Below are positions 1 through 7,176 of a stretch of DNA of 9,679 bases, piece by piece; within the stretch, counting starts at the first letter, position 1, and the number at the start of each line of letters is the position of its first letter. The stretch comes from Methyloceanibacter sp. Its GTDB lineage: Bacteria > Pseudomonadota > Alphaproteobacteria > Rhizobiales > Methyloligellaceae. The notes beneath the pieces were generated by a model that was not told where the DNA came from, did no database searches, and saw only the letters and a list, made by a program, of their open reading frames with translations. The position numbers and the translations under genes were made by a program. The stretch is from the NCBI GenBank assembly GCA_022865725.1, contig JALHTP010000403.1, positions 1 through 9,679 of the forward strand, read 5' to 3'.

Positions 1-2819
1 TCCTGCAAGGCGCCAACGCTACCTACCTCGCCCAGCTTCACGCCCGCTATGAACAGGACCCCGCCTCGCTCGATCCCGAGTGGCGCGACTTCTTCGCCAG
101 CCTCGACGACAGCCGCGACGACGTTCTCGCCGGAGCGCGCGGGCCGTCTTGGGAGCCTTCGAACGAAGCTTCTCTCCTGCCTGCGCTTGCGCCGGGCTCG
201 GTCACCGAGCAGCAGGCGCTCGCCGCCGCACGCGATACGCTTGGCGCCCGCATGCTGATCCGCGCCTATCGCACGCGCGGCCATCTCGCCGCCAAGCTCG
301 ACCCGCTCGATCTCGTCACGCGCCGCGAGCACCCCGAACTCAAGCCCAAGACCTACGGCTTCACCAAATCCGACTACGACCGCTCTATCTATATCGGCGG
401 CGCGCTCGTGCTGGAATTCGGCACGCTGCGCCAAATCCTCGACATCTTGAAGCGCACCTATGCCAGCCATATCGGCGTCGAGTACATGTATATCTCCGAC
501 CCCGAGCAGCGCGCCTGGATCCAGGACCGCATCGAAGGCCGGGAGATCAGCTTCACGCCGCAAGGCAAGAAGGCGATCCTCAAGAAGCTCATCGAGGCGG
601 AGACCTTCGAGCGCTTCCTGGACGTGAAATATACCGGCACCAAGCGCTTCGGGCTGGACGGCGGCGAGTCCACCGTGCCGGCGCTCGAGCAGATCATCAA
701 GCGCGGCGGCCAACTTGGCGTGACCGAGATCATCATCGGCATGCCGCATCGCGGCCGCCTGAACGTGCTGGCCAATGTCATGGGCAAGCCCTACCGGGCG
801 ATCTTCAACGAGTTCAAGGGCGGCTCGGCACACCCCGACGAAGTCGAGGGCTCGGGCGACGTGAAGTACCATCTCGGCGCCTCCTCGGACCGCGAGTTCG
901 ACGAGAACCGCGTGCACCTGTCGCTCACCGCCAACCCCTCGCATCTGGAGATCGTCGATCCCGTGGTGCTCGGCAAGGTGCGGGCAAAGCAGGATCAGCG
1001 CAAAGACAGCGAGCGGAAGGAAGTGCTGCCGCTGTTGCTGCATGGCGACGCGGCGTTCGCCGGACAGGGCGTGGTGGCGGAATGCCTCGGCCTTTCGGGC
1101 TTGCGCGGCCACCGCACCGGCGGCTCGCTGCATTTCATCGTCAACAATCAGATCGGCTTCACCACGGCGCCGCGCTTTTCGAGATCCTCGCCCTATCCCT
1201 CCGACGTCGCCAAGATGATCGACGCACCGATCTTCCACGTAAACGGCGACGACCCCGAGGCCGTGGTGCATGTCACCAAGATCGCCATCGAGTTCCGCCA
1301 GCGCTTCGGCAAGCCTGTCGTCATCGACATGTTCTGCTACCGGCGCCACGGCCATAACGAGGCGGATGAGCCGGCTTTCACCCAGCCTTTGATGTATCAG
1401 CGCATCGCCGAGCACCCTGGCGTGGTCGAGGTCTATTCCAACCGCCTCGTCGAGGAGGGTCTTCTGACCCGCGCCGAGGTCGAGCAGATGCAGGCTGGCT
1501 TCCGCGCTTTTCTCGAACATGAGTTCGCGGCGAGCGACGCCTATCGTCCGAACCGCGCCGACTGGCTCGACGGCAAATGGTCCGGCATCGGCCATGCCGA
1601 GGAAGGGGCGCGGCGCGGGGTGACAGGGGTCGATCTCGACCTGCTGAAAGAGGTCGGCCGCAAGATCACCTCGTTTCCGAAGAGCTTCACCCCGCACAAG
1701 ACCATCGCCCGCATCATGGCCGCCCGCCGCAAGATGATCGACGACGGCCGAGGCATCGACTGGGCGACCGCCGAGGCGCTCGCCTACGGCACGCTTCTGG
1801 TCGAGGGCTATCCCGTGCGTCTCTCCGGCCAGGATTCGGAACGCGGCACCTTCTCGCAGCGCCATTCCGTGCTGATGGATCAGGTGAACGAGAAGAAATA
1901 CACGCCGCTGAAGCACATCGCCAAGGATCAGGCGCGGTTCGAGGTGATCAACTCCATGCTCTCGGAGGAGGCCGTGCTCGGCTTTGAATACGGCTACAGC
2001 CTCGCCGAGCCGAATGCGCTCGTTCTGTGGGAGGCGCAGTTCGGCGACTTCGCCAACGGCGCCCAGGTCATCGTCGACCAGTTCATCTCCTCCGGCGAAC
2101 GGAAATGGCTCCGCATGTCCGGGCTGGTCCTGCTTCTGCCGCATGGCTATGAGGGCCAGGGGCCCGAGCATTCCTCGGCCCGGTTGGAGCGCTATCTCCA
2201 GCTCTGCGCCGAGGACAATTGGCAGATCGCCAACTGCACCACGCCCGCCAACTATTTCCATATCCTGCGGCGCCAGCTTCATCGCCAGTTCCGTAAGCCG
2301 CTGGTGCTGATGACGCCGAAGTCTCTGCTCCGTCACAAGCGCGTGGTATCGACCTTGGCGCAATTCGGCCCGGACTCGAGCTTCCATCGCCTCTTATGGG
2401 ACGACGCGCAGTTTCTCCCCAACCAGGCAATCAAGCTCGTCGCCGACGACAAGATCAGGCGCGTGGTGCTCTGCTCCGGCAAGGTTTATTACGATCTCTA
2501 CGAGGAGCGCGAGAAGCGGGGCATCGACGATGTCTATTTGCTCAGGATGGAGCAGCTTTATCCCTTCCCGGCCCGCGCGCTGATCCAGGAGCTTGGCCGC
2601 TTCAAGGACGCGGAGATGGTATGGTGCCAGGAGGAGCCGAAGAACATGGGCGCTTGGAGCTTCATCGAGCCCAATCTCTCCTGGGTGCTGGAGCATATCG
2701 AGGCCAAGCACGCCCGCCCGCATTATGCCGGCCGGCCAAGCTCGGCGGCGACCGCGACCGGCTTGATGAGCAAGCATGTGCGCGAGCTGAAGGCATTTAT
2801 CGACGAGGCGCTTGTTTAG
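1..2819 (+). CDS. sucA: 2-oxoglutarate dehydrogenase E1 component (thiamine diphosphate-dependent), 5' end cut by window edge
   Basis: E1 decarboxylates 2-oxoglutarate with thiamine diphosphate and passes the succinyl group to lipoyl-E2, in the cytoplasm. The open frame starts at base 3 and gives 938 visible residues. The first of these (LQGANATYLAQLHARYEQDP) match the family's N-terminal E2-contact segment, so only about 10-20 residues are probably missing. Visible motifs, numbered from base 3: MPHRGRLNVLANV near 247-259; the cofactor stretch HGDAAF at 347-352 leading to NNQIGFTT at 381-388; HGHNEADEP near 449; and, in the C-terminal transketolase-like part, GFEYGYS and EAQFGDFANGAQ. Length agrees with full-size SucA (about 930-990 residues), with no frameshift. 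The first internal ATG, at 252, would remove the N-terminal domain and is not the start. It is followed 24 bases later by sucB. The family call is certain; only the start lies outside the window. Confidence 0.97.
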   Translation, partial: LQGANATYLAQLHARYEQDPASLDPEWRDFFASLDDSRDDVLAGARGPSWEPSNEASLLPALAPGSVTEQQALAAARDTLGARMLIRAYRTRGHLAAKLDPLDLVTRREHPELKPKTYGFTKSDYDRSIYIGGALVLEFGTLRQILDILKRTYASHIGVEYMYISDPEQRAWIQDRIEGREISFTPQGKKAILKKLIEAETFERFLDVKYTGTKRFGLDGGESTVPALEQIIKRGGQLGVTEIIIGMPHRGRLNVLANVMGKPYRAIFNEFKGGSAHPDEVEGSGDVKYHLGASSDREFDENRVHLSLTANPSHLEIVDPVVLGKVRAKQDQRKDSERKEVLPLLLHGDAAFAGQGVVAECLGLSGLRGHRTGGSLHFIVNNQIGFTTAPRFSRSSPYPSDVAKMIDAPIFHVNGDDPEAVVHVTKIAIEFRQRFGKPVVIDMFCYRRHGHNEADEPAFTQPLMYQRIAEHPGVVEVYSNRLVEEGLLTRAEVEQMQAGFRAFLEHEFAASDAYRPNRADWLDGKWSGIGHAEEGARRGVTGVDLDLLKEVGRKITSFPKSFTPHKTIARIMAARRKMIDDGRGIDWATAEALAYGTLLVEGYPVRLSGQDSERGTFSQRHSVLMDQVNEKKYTPLKHIAKDQARFEVINSMLSEEAVLGFEYGYSLAEPNALVLWEAQFGDFANGAQVIVDQFISSGERKWLRMSGLVLLLPHGYEGQGPEHSSARLERYLQLCAEDNWQIANCTTPANYFHILRRQLHRQFRKPLVLMTPKSLLRHKRVVSTLAQFGPDSSFHRLLWDDAQFLPNQAIKLVADDKIRRVVLCSGKVYYDLYEEREKRGIDDVYLLRMEQLYPFPARALIQELGRFKDAEMVWCQEEPKNMGAWSFIEPNLSWVLEHIEAKHARPHYAGRPSSAATATGLMSKHVRELKAFIDEALV

Positions 2820-2841
2820 GCGAAGAGGCAGAGGCGAAGAG
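2818..2841 (+). repeat. Short direct repeat carrying the sucB ribosome-binding region
   Basis: The ten bases AGGCGAAGAG occur at 2818-2827 and again at 2832-2841, a period of 14. The first copy overlaps the sucA stop codon and the second ends two bases before the sucB ATG. Both are purine-rich and Shine-Dalgarno-like; GAGG at 2831-2834 lies nine bases from the ATG, a suitable distance. The repeat is seen directly. A role in ribosome loading, or an origin by a small tandem duplication, is inference. Confidence 0.5.
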
Positions 2842-2843
2842 CC

Positions 2844-4178
2844 ATGGCGACTGAGATCCGGGTGCCGGCCTTGGGAGAATCCGTCGTCGAGGCGACGGTC
2901 GGCCAATGGTTCAAGCAGGCAGGCGACGTTGTTGCCGCCGATGAGCCTCTGGTCGAACTCGAGACCGACAAGGTCACGGTCGAGGTGCCTGCCCCCGCTT
3001 CCGGCGTGCTCGCGGAGATTTTGGTGAAGCCGGGCGAGACAGTCGCCGTCGGCGCCCTTCTCGGCGCCATCAGCGAGGGCGCAGGCAAGGCCAAGCCGGC
3101 AAAGGTTCAAGAAGCTGCATCGGACCTCGCCATGGCGGAAGCGACCGCAATCGCCGATGAGCCCGCTATGCGCGCGCCCAAGGCGGCAGCCGCCGAACCC
3201 AAGAAGCTCGAGCGCGAGCCCGTGCGCCGCGAGGAGGTGAGCGGCGACGAGATGCCCCCCTCTCCCGCCGCGCGCAAGCTCATTGCCGAGTCAGGCCGTG
3301 GCGCCGACGATTTGCAAGGCTCCGGGCGTCGCGGGCAGATCCTGAAGCATGACGTGCTCGCCAGCGCCCCCGCTCCGCACGCGAGCAGCGTCAGCGCCGC
3401 CGCCGAAGCGCTGCTCAAGCGCGAGCGGAAAGCGAAGCCGCCGTCTCCACCCCGCGCACCGCTCGCGCCCGACGATGCCTCGCGCGAGGAACGGGTGCGC
3501 ATGACGCGGCTCCGCCTGACCATCGCCAAGCGGCTCAAGGAAGCCCAAGACACCGCCGCCATGCTGACCACGTTCAACGACGTGGATATGAGCGCGGTGA
3601 TGCAACTCAGGAAGGATTATCGCGAGGCGTTCGAGAAGAAACACGGGGCGAAGCTCGGCTTCATGGGATTCTTCGTCAAGGCGGCCGTGCAGGCGCTGAA
3701 GGAGATTCCCGCGGTCAACGCCGAGATCGACGGCGAGGACATCGTCTACAAGAATTATTATCACATCGGCGTCGCGGTCGGCACCGAGCGCGGCCTCGTC
3801 GTGCCTGTCCTGCGCGACGCCGACCGCATGAGCCTCGCCGAGATCGAGACGGCGATAACCGATTTCGGCGCGCGCGCCAGGACCGGCAAGCTGAGCTTGG
3901 AGGAGATGCAAGGCGGCACCTTCACCATCTCCAATGGCGGCGTCTACGGCTCGCTGCTCTCGACCCCGATCCTGAACGCGCCGCAATCGGGCATTCTCGG
4001 CATGCACCGGACCGAGGAGCGTGCCGTCGTGCGCGACGGACAGATCGTGGCGCGGCCGATGATGTATTTGGCACTTTCCTACGACCACCGCGTGGTCGAC
4101 GGCAAAGAGGCCGTCACCTTCCTCGTGCATATCAAGGAGTCTCTTGAGGACCCGAAGCGCCTCGTGCTCGATCTGTAG
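2844..4178 (+). CDS. sucB: Dihydrolipoyllysine-residue succinyltransferase, E2 of 2-oxoglutarate dehydrogenase
   Basis: E2 forms the core of the complex and moves the succinyl group from its lipoyl arm to CoA. The 444 residues show the standard order. A single lipoyl domain covers about 1-77, with the lipoylated lysine expected at K43 in ETDKVTVEV. An Ala/Pro/charged linker follows, then a peripheral-subunit-binding domain at about 137-173 (PPSPAARKLIAESG, ending GRRGQILKHDVLA). A second flexible linker leads to the acyltransferase domain from about 213 to the end, with H415 and D419 of DHRVVDG as the catalytic pair. The C-terminal DPKRLVLDL is typical of succinyltransferases, which favours SucB over the pyruvate complex E2, as does the adjacent sucA. 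The start at 2844 places the lipoyl domain directly at the N-terminus, as is usual. Length is slightly above the usual 400-430 because of the linkers. Confidence 0.97.
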   Translation: MATEIRVPALGESVVEATVGQWFKQAGDVVAADEPLVELETDKVTVEVPAPASGVLAEILVKPGETVAVGALLGAISEGAGKAKPAKVQEAASDLAMAEATAIADEPAMRAPKAAAAEPKKLEREPVRREEVSGDEMPPSPAARKLIAESGRGADDLQGSGRRGQILKHDVLASAPAPHASSVSAAAEALLKRERKAKPPSPPRAPLAPDDASREERVRMTRLRLTIAKRLKEAQDTAAMLTTFNDVDMSAVMQLRKDYREAFEKKHGAKLGFMGFFVKAAVQALKEIPAVNAEIDGEDIVYKNYYHIGVAVGTERGLVVPVLRDADRMSLAEIETAITDFGARARTGKLSLEEMQGGTFTISNGGVYGSLLSTPILNAPQSGILGMHRTEERAVVRDGQIVARPMMYLALSYDHRVVDGKEAVTFLVHIKESLEDPKRLVLDL

Positions 4179-4194
4179 GGTCGCTAACCGACCC
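4178..4194 (+). promoter_or_regulatory. GC-rich hairpin just after sucB, possible attenuator or weak terminator
   Basis: GGGTCG at 4178-4183 pairs perfectly with CGACCC at 4189-4194 across a five-base loop. It begins on the last base of the sucB stop codon. No T-run follows, so it does not look like a full intrinsic terminator; it may stabilise the sucAB transcript or reduce read-through. The remaining 50 bases to the next start hold only a weak promoter candidate: TTGAAA at 4207-4212, with no convincing -10 box 16-18 bases later. The hairpin is seen; the function is inferred. Confidence 0.35.
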
Positions 4195-4244
4195 CTTACC
4201 GCGCCCTTGAAATCACGCGCGCGGTTTGCTGTGCTGTCGGCGCG

Positions 4245-5666
4245 ATGCGTTTAGTACCAATACTCGTCCGGCTGACCGCGCTTCTCACCACGCTTGCCCT
4301 CGCTCAGGCGCAAGCGCCCGAGCCGCGCACGGCCCTCGTCGTGGGCAATGCCGACTATTCCTTTGGCGCCCTGACCAATCCGATCAACGACGCCGAAGCC
4401 GTCGCCAAGTCCTTGGAGGAGGCCGGCTTTGAGGTGACGCTGAGGACCGACGCCGACCAGGCCGCGATGCAGGCTGCCATCGCCTCCTTCGGCGATGAGC
4501 TGAAGCAAAAAGGCGGCGTCGGCCTGTTTTATTTCGCCGGCCACGGCGTGCAGCTCAGCGGCGAGAACTATCTCTTGCCTGTCGGCGGCCATATCAGGGG
4601 CGAGAACGACATCAAGACCGGCGCCGTGACCGCGACCGAGATCGTCGACGCCATGGCCTCCGCCCGCAACGGCCTGAACATCGTCGTCCTCGATGCCTGC
4701 CGCAACAACCCCATCAATAAGGGCGCAACGCGCGGGCTCTCCCGCATCGACTCCAATCGGAGCCTGTTCGTCTCCTACTCCACCTCGCCGGGCGCGGTCG
4801 CGCTGGACGGCGAAGGCGGCAACAGCCCCTACACCAAATATCTCGCCACATCGATCTCGACGCCCAACCTCAATATCGAGGAGACCTTCAAGCGCACGCT
4901 GAAAGGTGTCTATCAGGAGACCAAGGGCGAGCAGACGCCCTGGATCTCATCGACCTTTTTCGGCGATTTCGTCTTCCGGCCCAATGGCGCCCCCATGTCT
5001 CAGCCCGAAGCGCCGTCGCCAAACGCAGGCGGGAGCCAGCAGCAACAGGCCATGGTCCGGCCGCTGCCGATCCCGCAACAGCCGACCCCGGCCGCTATCG
5101 AACTCGCCGGAATCTACCGCGTGAGCGGGACCAATCCCAATGGCAGCCAATATCAGGGCATGGTGGCGCTGAGCCAGCAGCAGGACGAGTTCGCGCTCAC
5201 CTGGTGGATCGGCAAGCAGGTCTTTCACGGCACCGGGCATTTCGCCGGCAAGATGCTCGTGGTCAATTGGGGCGACAAGCACCCGGTCATCTACACTTTT
5301 GGCGATGCCGGCGCGCTTGACGGCGAATGGGCCGACGGCTCGGCCACCGAGACGCTGCTGCCCGTCGCCACGGCCGCGCCGGAGGAGATCGCGGCCCCGC
5401 AAGGCGCCTACAAGGTCGAGGGCCGCAATGCCGACGGCACGAGCTACCAGGGCAGCGTCACGATCGCGAAGCACGGCAGGGTTTATCAATTGAGCTGGAA
5501 GATCGGCAGCACGAGCTACCGAGGCAATGGTACGCTGCAAGACAATCTCTTGACCGTGAATTGGGGCGGCTCGACGCCGGTCGTCTACGCGCTCGCCGCC
5601 GACGGCAGCCTGACGGGACTTTGGGATGGCGGGCACGGTGAGGAAACTCTGACGCCCGAACAATGA
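4245..5666 (+). CDS. Secreted caspase-like (peptidase C14 family) protein with two tandem C-terminal repeats
   Basis: A 473-residue protein. Residues 1-24 look like a Sec signal peptide: Arg near the start, a hydrophobic core, and a likely cut after AQA. This places the protein in the periplasm or outside. Residues about 28-245 form a caspase-fold domain: TALVVGNADYSFGALTNPINDA at its start, catalytic His100 in YFAGHG, catalytic Cys152 in LDACRNNP, and downstream SYSTSPGAVALDGEGGNSPYT, all typical of bacterial C14 proteins. The dyad is intact, so proteolytic activity is plausible; the substrate is unknown. A Pro/Gln-rich linker (about 246-285) leads to two 86-residue repeats, 288-373 and 386-471. 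No Shine-Dalgarno is evident before the ATG, but an in-frame stop at 4185 and the lack of other start codons between make 4245 the best start. It lies 66 bases after sucB and 16 before lpd. No gene symbol applies. Confidence 0.9.
   Translation: MRLVPILVRLTALLTTLALAQAQAPEPRTALVVGNADYSFGALTNPINDAEAVAKSLEEAGFEVTLRTDADQAAMQAAIASFGDELKQKGGVGLFYFAGHGVQLSGENYLLPVGGHIRGENDIKTGAVTATEIVDAMASARNGLNIVVLDACRNNPINKGATRGLSRIDSNRSLFVSYSTSPGAVALDGEGGNSPYTKYLATSISTPNLNIEETFKRTLKGVYQETKGEQTPWISSTFFGDFVFRPNGAPMSQPEAPSPNAGGSQQQQAMVRPLPIPQQPTPAAIELAGIYRVSGTNPNGSQYQGMVALSQQQDEFALTWWIGKQVFHGTGHFAGKMLVVNWGDKHPVIYTFGDAGALDGEWADGSATETLLPVATAAPEEIAAPQGAYKVEGRNADGTSYQGSVTIAKHGRVYQLSWKIGSTSYRGNGTLQDNLLTVNWGGSTPVVYALAADGSLTGLWDGGHGEETLTPEQ
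5106..5657 (+). repeat. Two tandem 86-residue repeats in the caspase-like protein
   Basis: Residues 288-373 (bases 5106-5363) and 386-471 (bases 5400-5657) align without a gap and share about 33 of 86 residues by eye. Shared landmarks in order are GxYxVxGxN, YQGxV, LxWxIG, GxG, VNWG, PVxY, GxLxGxW and ETLxP. The alternating pattern with regular Gly and Trp suggests a small all-beta domain, perhaps for binding a ligand or the envelope. I recall similar modules in other alphaproteobacterial exported proteins but cannot name a family with certainty. Confidence 0.8.
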
Positions 5667-5671
5667 CCGGC

Positions 5672-5677
5672 AGGGAG
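5672..5677 (+). promoter_or_regulatory. Ribosome-binding site of lpd
   Basis: AGGGAG lies five bases before the lpd ATG, in the 16-base gap after the caspase-like gene. It fixes the lpd start and shows that lpd can be translated independently of the gene before it, although the close spacing also allows coupling. Confidence 0.75.
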
Positions 5678-5682
5678 CCATC

Positions 5683-7080
5683 ATGAGCTACGACTTGATC
5701 GTCATCGGCACCGGGCCCGGCGGCTATGTCTGCGCCATCCGCGCGGCACAACTGGGCATGAAGGTGGCCGTTGTGGAGAAGCGCGCCACCCATGGCGGCA
5801 CCTGCCTCAATGTCGGCTGCATCCCGTCCAAGGCGCTGTTGCATGCGAGCGAGGCTTACGCCGAAGCGGGCCACGGCTTCGCCGCCATGGGCATCAAGGT
5901 CAAGCCTGAGCTCGACCTGGCGACCATGCTCGCCTTCAAGGATCAAGGCGTCAAAGGCAATGTCGACGGCGTCGAGTTCCTGCTGAACAAGAACAAGATC
6001 GACGCGGTACAGGGCACCGGCCGCATCGCCGCGCCCGGCAAGGTCGAGGTGACCGGCACTGATGGCAAGAAGCAGACGCTGGAAACCAAGGCCATCGCCA
6101 TCGCCACCGGCTCCGAGGTGGCGAGCGTCCCCGGCATCGTCATCGACGAGAAGCGCATCCTGTCCTCGACTGGGGCGCTGTCCTTGCCAAGCGTGCCGAA
6201 GCGGCTCGTGGTGATCGGCGCGGGCTATATCGGGCTCGAGCTCGGCTCGGTCTGGTCGCGGTTAGGCTCCGCTGTCACCGTGGTGGAGATGCTGGATCGC
6301 GTGGCGCCGGGCCTCGACGGCGAAGTGGCAAAGCAGCTTCAGCGCGTGCTGGCAAAGCAAGGCCTCGCCTTCAAGCTCGGCACCAAGGTGATGAACGTGG
6401 ATGCCAAGGATAAGAGCCTGACTCTCACGCTCGAACCGGCAAAAGGCGGCAAGTCGGAGACGCTCGAATGCGACGCGGTGCTTGTCGCCGTGGGGCGCGT
6501 GCCCAACACGCAGGGCCTTGGCCTCCCCGAGCTTGGCGTCAGATGCGACAATCGCGGGCGGATCGCTGTCGGTGCGACATTCGCGACCAGCGTGCCGGGC
6601 ATCTATGCCATCGGCGACGTGATCAAAGGCCCCATGCTCGCGCACAAAGCGGAAGAGGAAGGGGTGGCGCTCGCCGAGATCCTGGCCGGCCAGGCGGGGC
6701 ATGTGAATTACGACGCGATCCCGAGCGTGATCTACACGGCCCCCGAAGTCGCCTCGGTCGGCAAGACCGAGGAGGAGCTGAAAGAGGCCGGGATCGCCTA
6801 TCGCACCGGCAAGTTCCCCTTCACCGCCAATGGCCGCGCCAAGGTCAACCGCACCACGGAGGGCTTCGTGAAGATTCTGGCGGAAGAAGCGACTGACCGC
6901 GTGCTCGGCGTGCATATTATCGGAGCCGATGCCGGCACCATGATCGCCGAGGCCGTCGTGCTGATGGAGTTCGGCGGCTCCTCCGAGGACCTCGCGCGCA
7001 TCTGCCACGCGCACCCGACGCTGAACGAGGCGATCAAGGAAGCGGCGCTCGCCGTCGACAAGCGCGCCATCCATATGTGA
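5683..7080 (+). CDS. lpd: Dihydrolipoyl dehydrogenase, E3 of 2-oxoacid dehydrogenase complexes
   Basis: E3 reoxidises the dihydrolipoyl arm of E2 and reduces NAD+, with FAD as cofactor. The 465 residues are the normal length. An FAD-binding GxGxxG (GTGPGG) lies at 9-14. The redox disulfide is C41-C46 in GGTCLNVGCIPSK, and the NAD-binding motif GAGYIG is at 179-184. A second FAD contact is AIGDV near 309-313. The C-terminal dimerisation domain ends with the catalytic pair H444 and E449 in HAHPTLNEA. All key residues are present. Its place as last gene of the sucA-sucB cluster says it serves the 2-oxoglutarate complex; E3 may also be shared with the pyruvate or glycine systems if no other copy exists. 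The start is supported by a clear ribosome-binding site. Transcription probably ends in the inverted-repeat element directly after the stop. Confidence 0.97.
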   Translation: MSYDLIVIGTGPGGYVCAIRAAQLGMKVAVVEKRATHGGTCLNVGCIPSKALLHASEAYAEAGHGFAAMGIKVKPELDLATMLAFKDQGVKGNVDGVEFLLNKNKIDAVQGTGRIAAPGKVEVTGTDGKKQTLETKAIAIATGSEVASVPGIVIDEKRILSSTGALSLPSVPKRLVVIGAGYIGLELGSVWSRLGSAVTVVEMLDRVAPGLDGEVAKQLQRVLAKQGLAFKLGTKVMNVDAKDKSLTLTLEPAKGGKSETLECDAVLVAVGRVPNTQGLGLPELGVRCDNRGRIAVGATFATSVPGIYAIGDVIKGPMLAHKAEEEGVALAEILAGQAGHVNYDAIPSVIYTAPEVASVGKTEEELKEAGIAYRTGKFPFTANGRAKVNRTTEGFVKILAEEATDRVLGVHIIGADAGTMIAEAVVLMEFGGSSEDLARICHAHPTLNEAIKEAALAVDKRAIHM

Positions 7081-7088
7081 TTTGCTTC

Positions 7089-7176
7089 CTCATGCTGAGG
7101 AGGCACGGAACGCGCCGTCTCGAAGCATGAGCCCATGTCCTTCGAAACGCGTGCTATGCACGCTCCTCAGGACTAG
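7089..7176. repeat. Pair of inverted palindromic repeat arms between convergent genes; likely bidirectional terminator
   Basis: Two arms, 7089-7131 and 7135-7176, are imperfect reverse complements of each other. The clearest match is CTGAGGAG at 7095-7102 with CTCCTCAG at 7163-7170, and both arms carry a TCGAA core. Each arm is itself palindromic. Arm 1 has TCATGCT (7090-7096) with AGCATGA (7124-7130) and an inner ACGG/CCGT stem at 7105-7118. Arm 2 has GTCCT (7137-7141) with AGGAC (7169-7173) and an inner GCGTGC/GCACGC stem (7149-7163) with a three-base loop. The general design, a CTGAGGAG core, an inner hairpin and a TCGAAG outer part, matches an intergenic repeat I recall in many copies in Bradyrhizobium-like genomes. 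Its position between lpd and the convergent membrane-protein gene suggests transcription termination for both strands. The stop codon of the minus-strand gene lies inside arm 2. Confidence 0.75.

Noticed and set aside
252..254. ATG at 252 as the start of sucA
   Set aside because: The same frame is open to the left edge and encodes the conserved N-terminal E1 segment from base 3, so the true start lies before the window.
80..1357. Plus-strand open frame (425 codons) overlapping sucA in another frame
   Set aside because: Its Arg/Pro/Ala-rich product has no domain, and the SucA frame across the same bases carries all conserved E1 motifs.
3291..4130. Long minus-strand open frame (279 codons) opposite sucB
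   Set aside because: It is antisense to the well-supported acyltransferase and linker coding sequence, has a His/Arg/Asp-rich low-complexity composition typical of GC-rich shadow frames, and shows no recognisable domain.
4245..5666. A defence system (such as a caspase-effector anti-phage module)
   Set aside because: The protein has a signal peptide, and no sensor, gasdermin, reverse transcriptase, TPR/NACHT partner or other defence gene is next to it; its neighbours are TCA-cycle genes.
4947..5684. Minus-strand open frame (245 codons) opposite the end of the caspase-like gene
   Set aside because: The plus strand encodes clear repeats with conserved Trp and Gly, so the antisense frame is a shadow; its translation is Arg-rich without domains.
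6262..7074. Long minus-strand open frame (270 codons) opposite lpd
   Set aside because: It lies wholly inside the lpd coding region, is rich in His, Arg, Asp and Gly without a motif, and is explained by GC-rich codon bias on the true strand.
7089..7176. CRISPR or insertion-sequence end
   Set aside because: There are only two arms in inverted orientation, no spacer series and no transposase gene or fragment nearby. A small intergenic palindromic repeat fits better.
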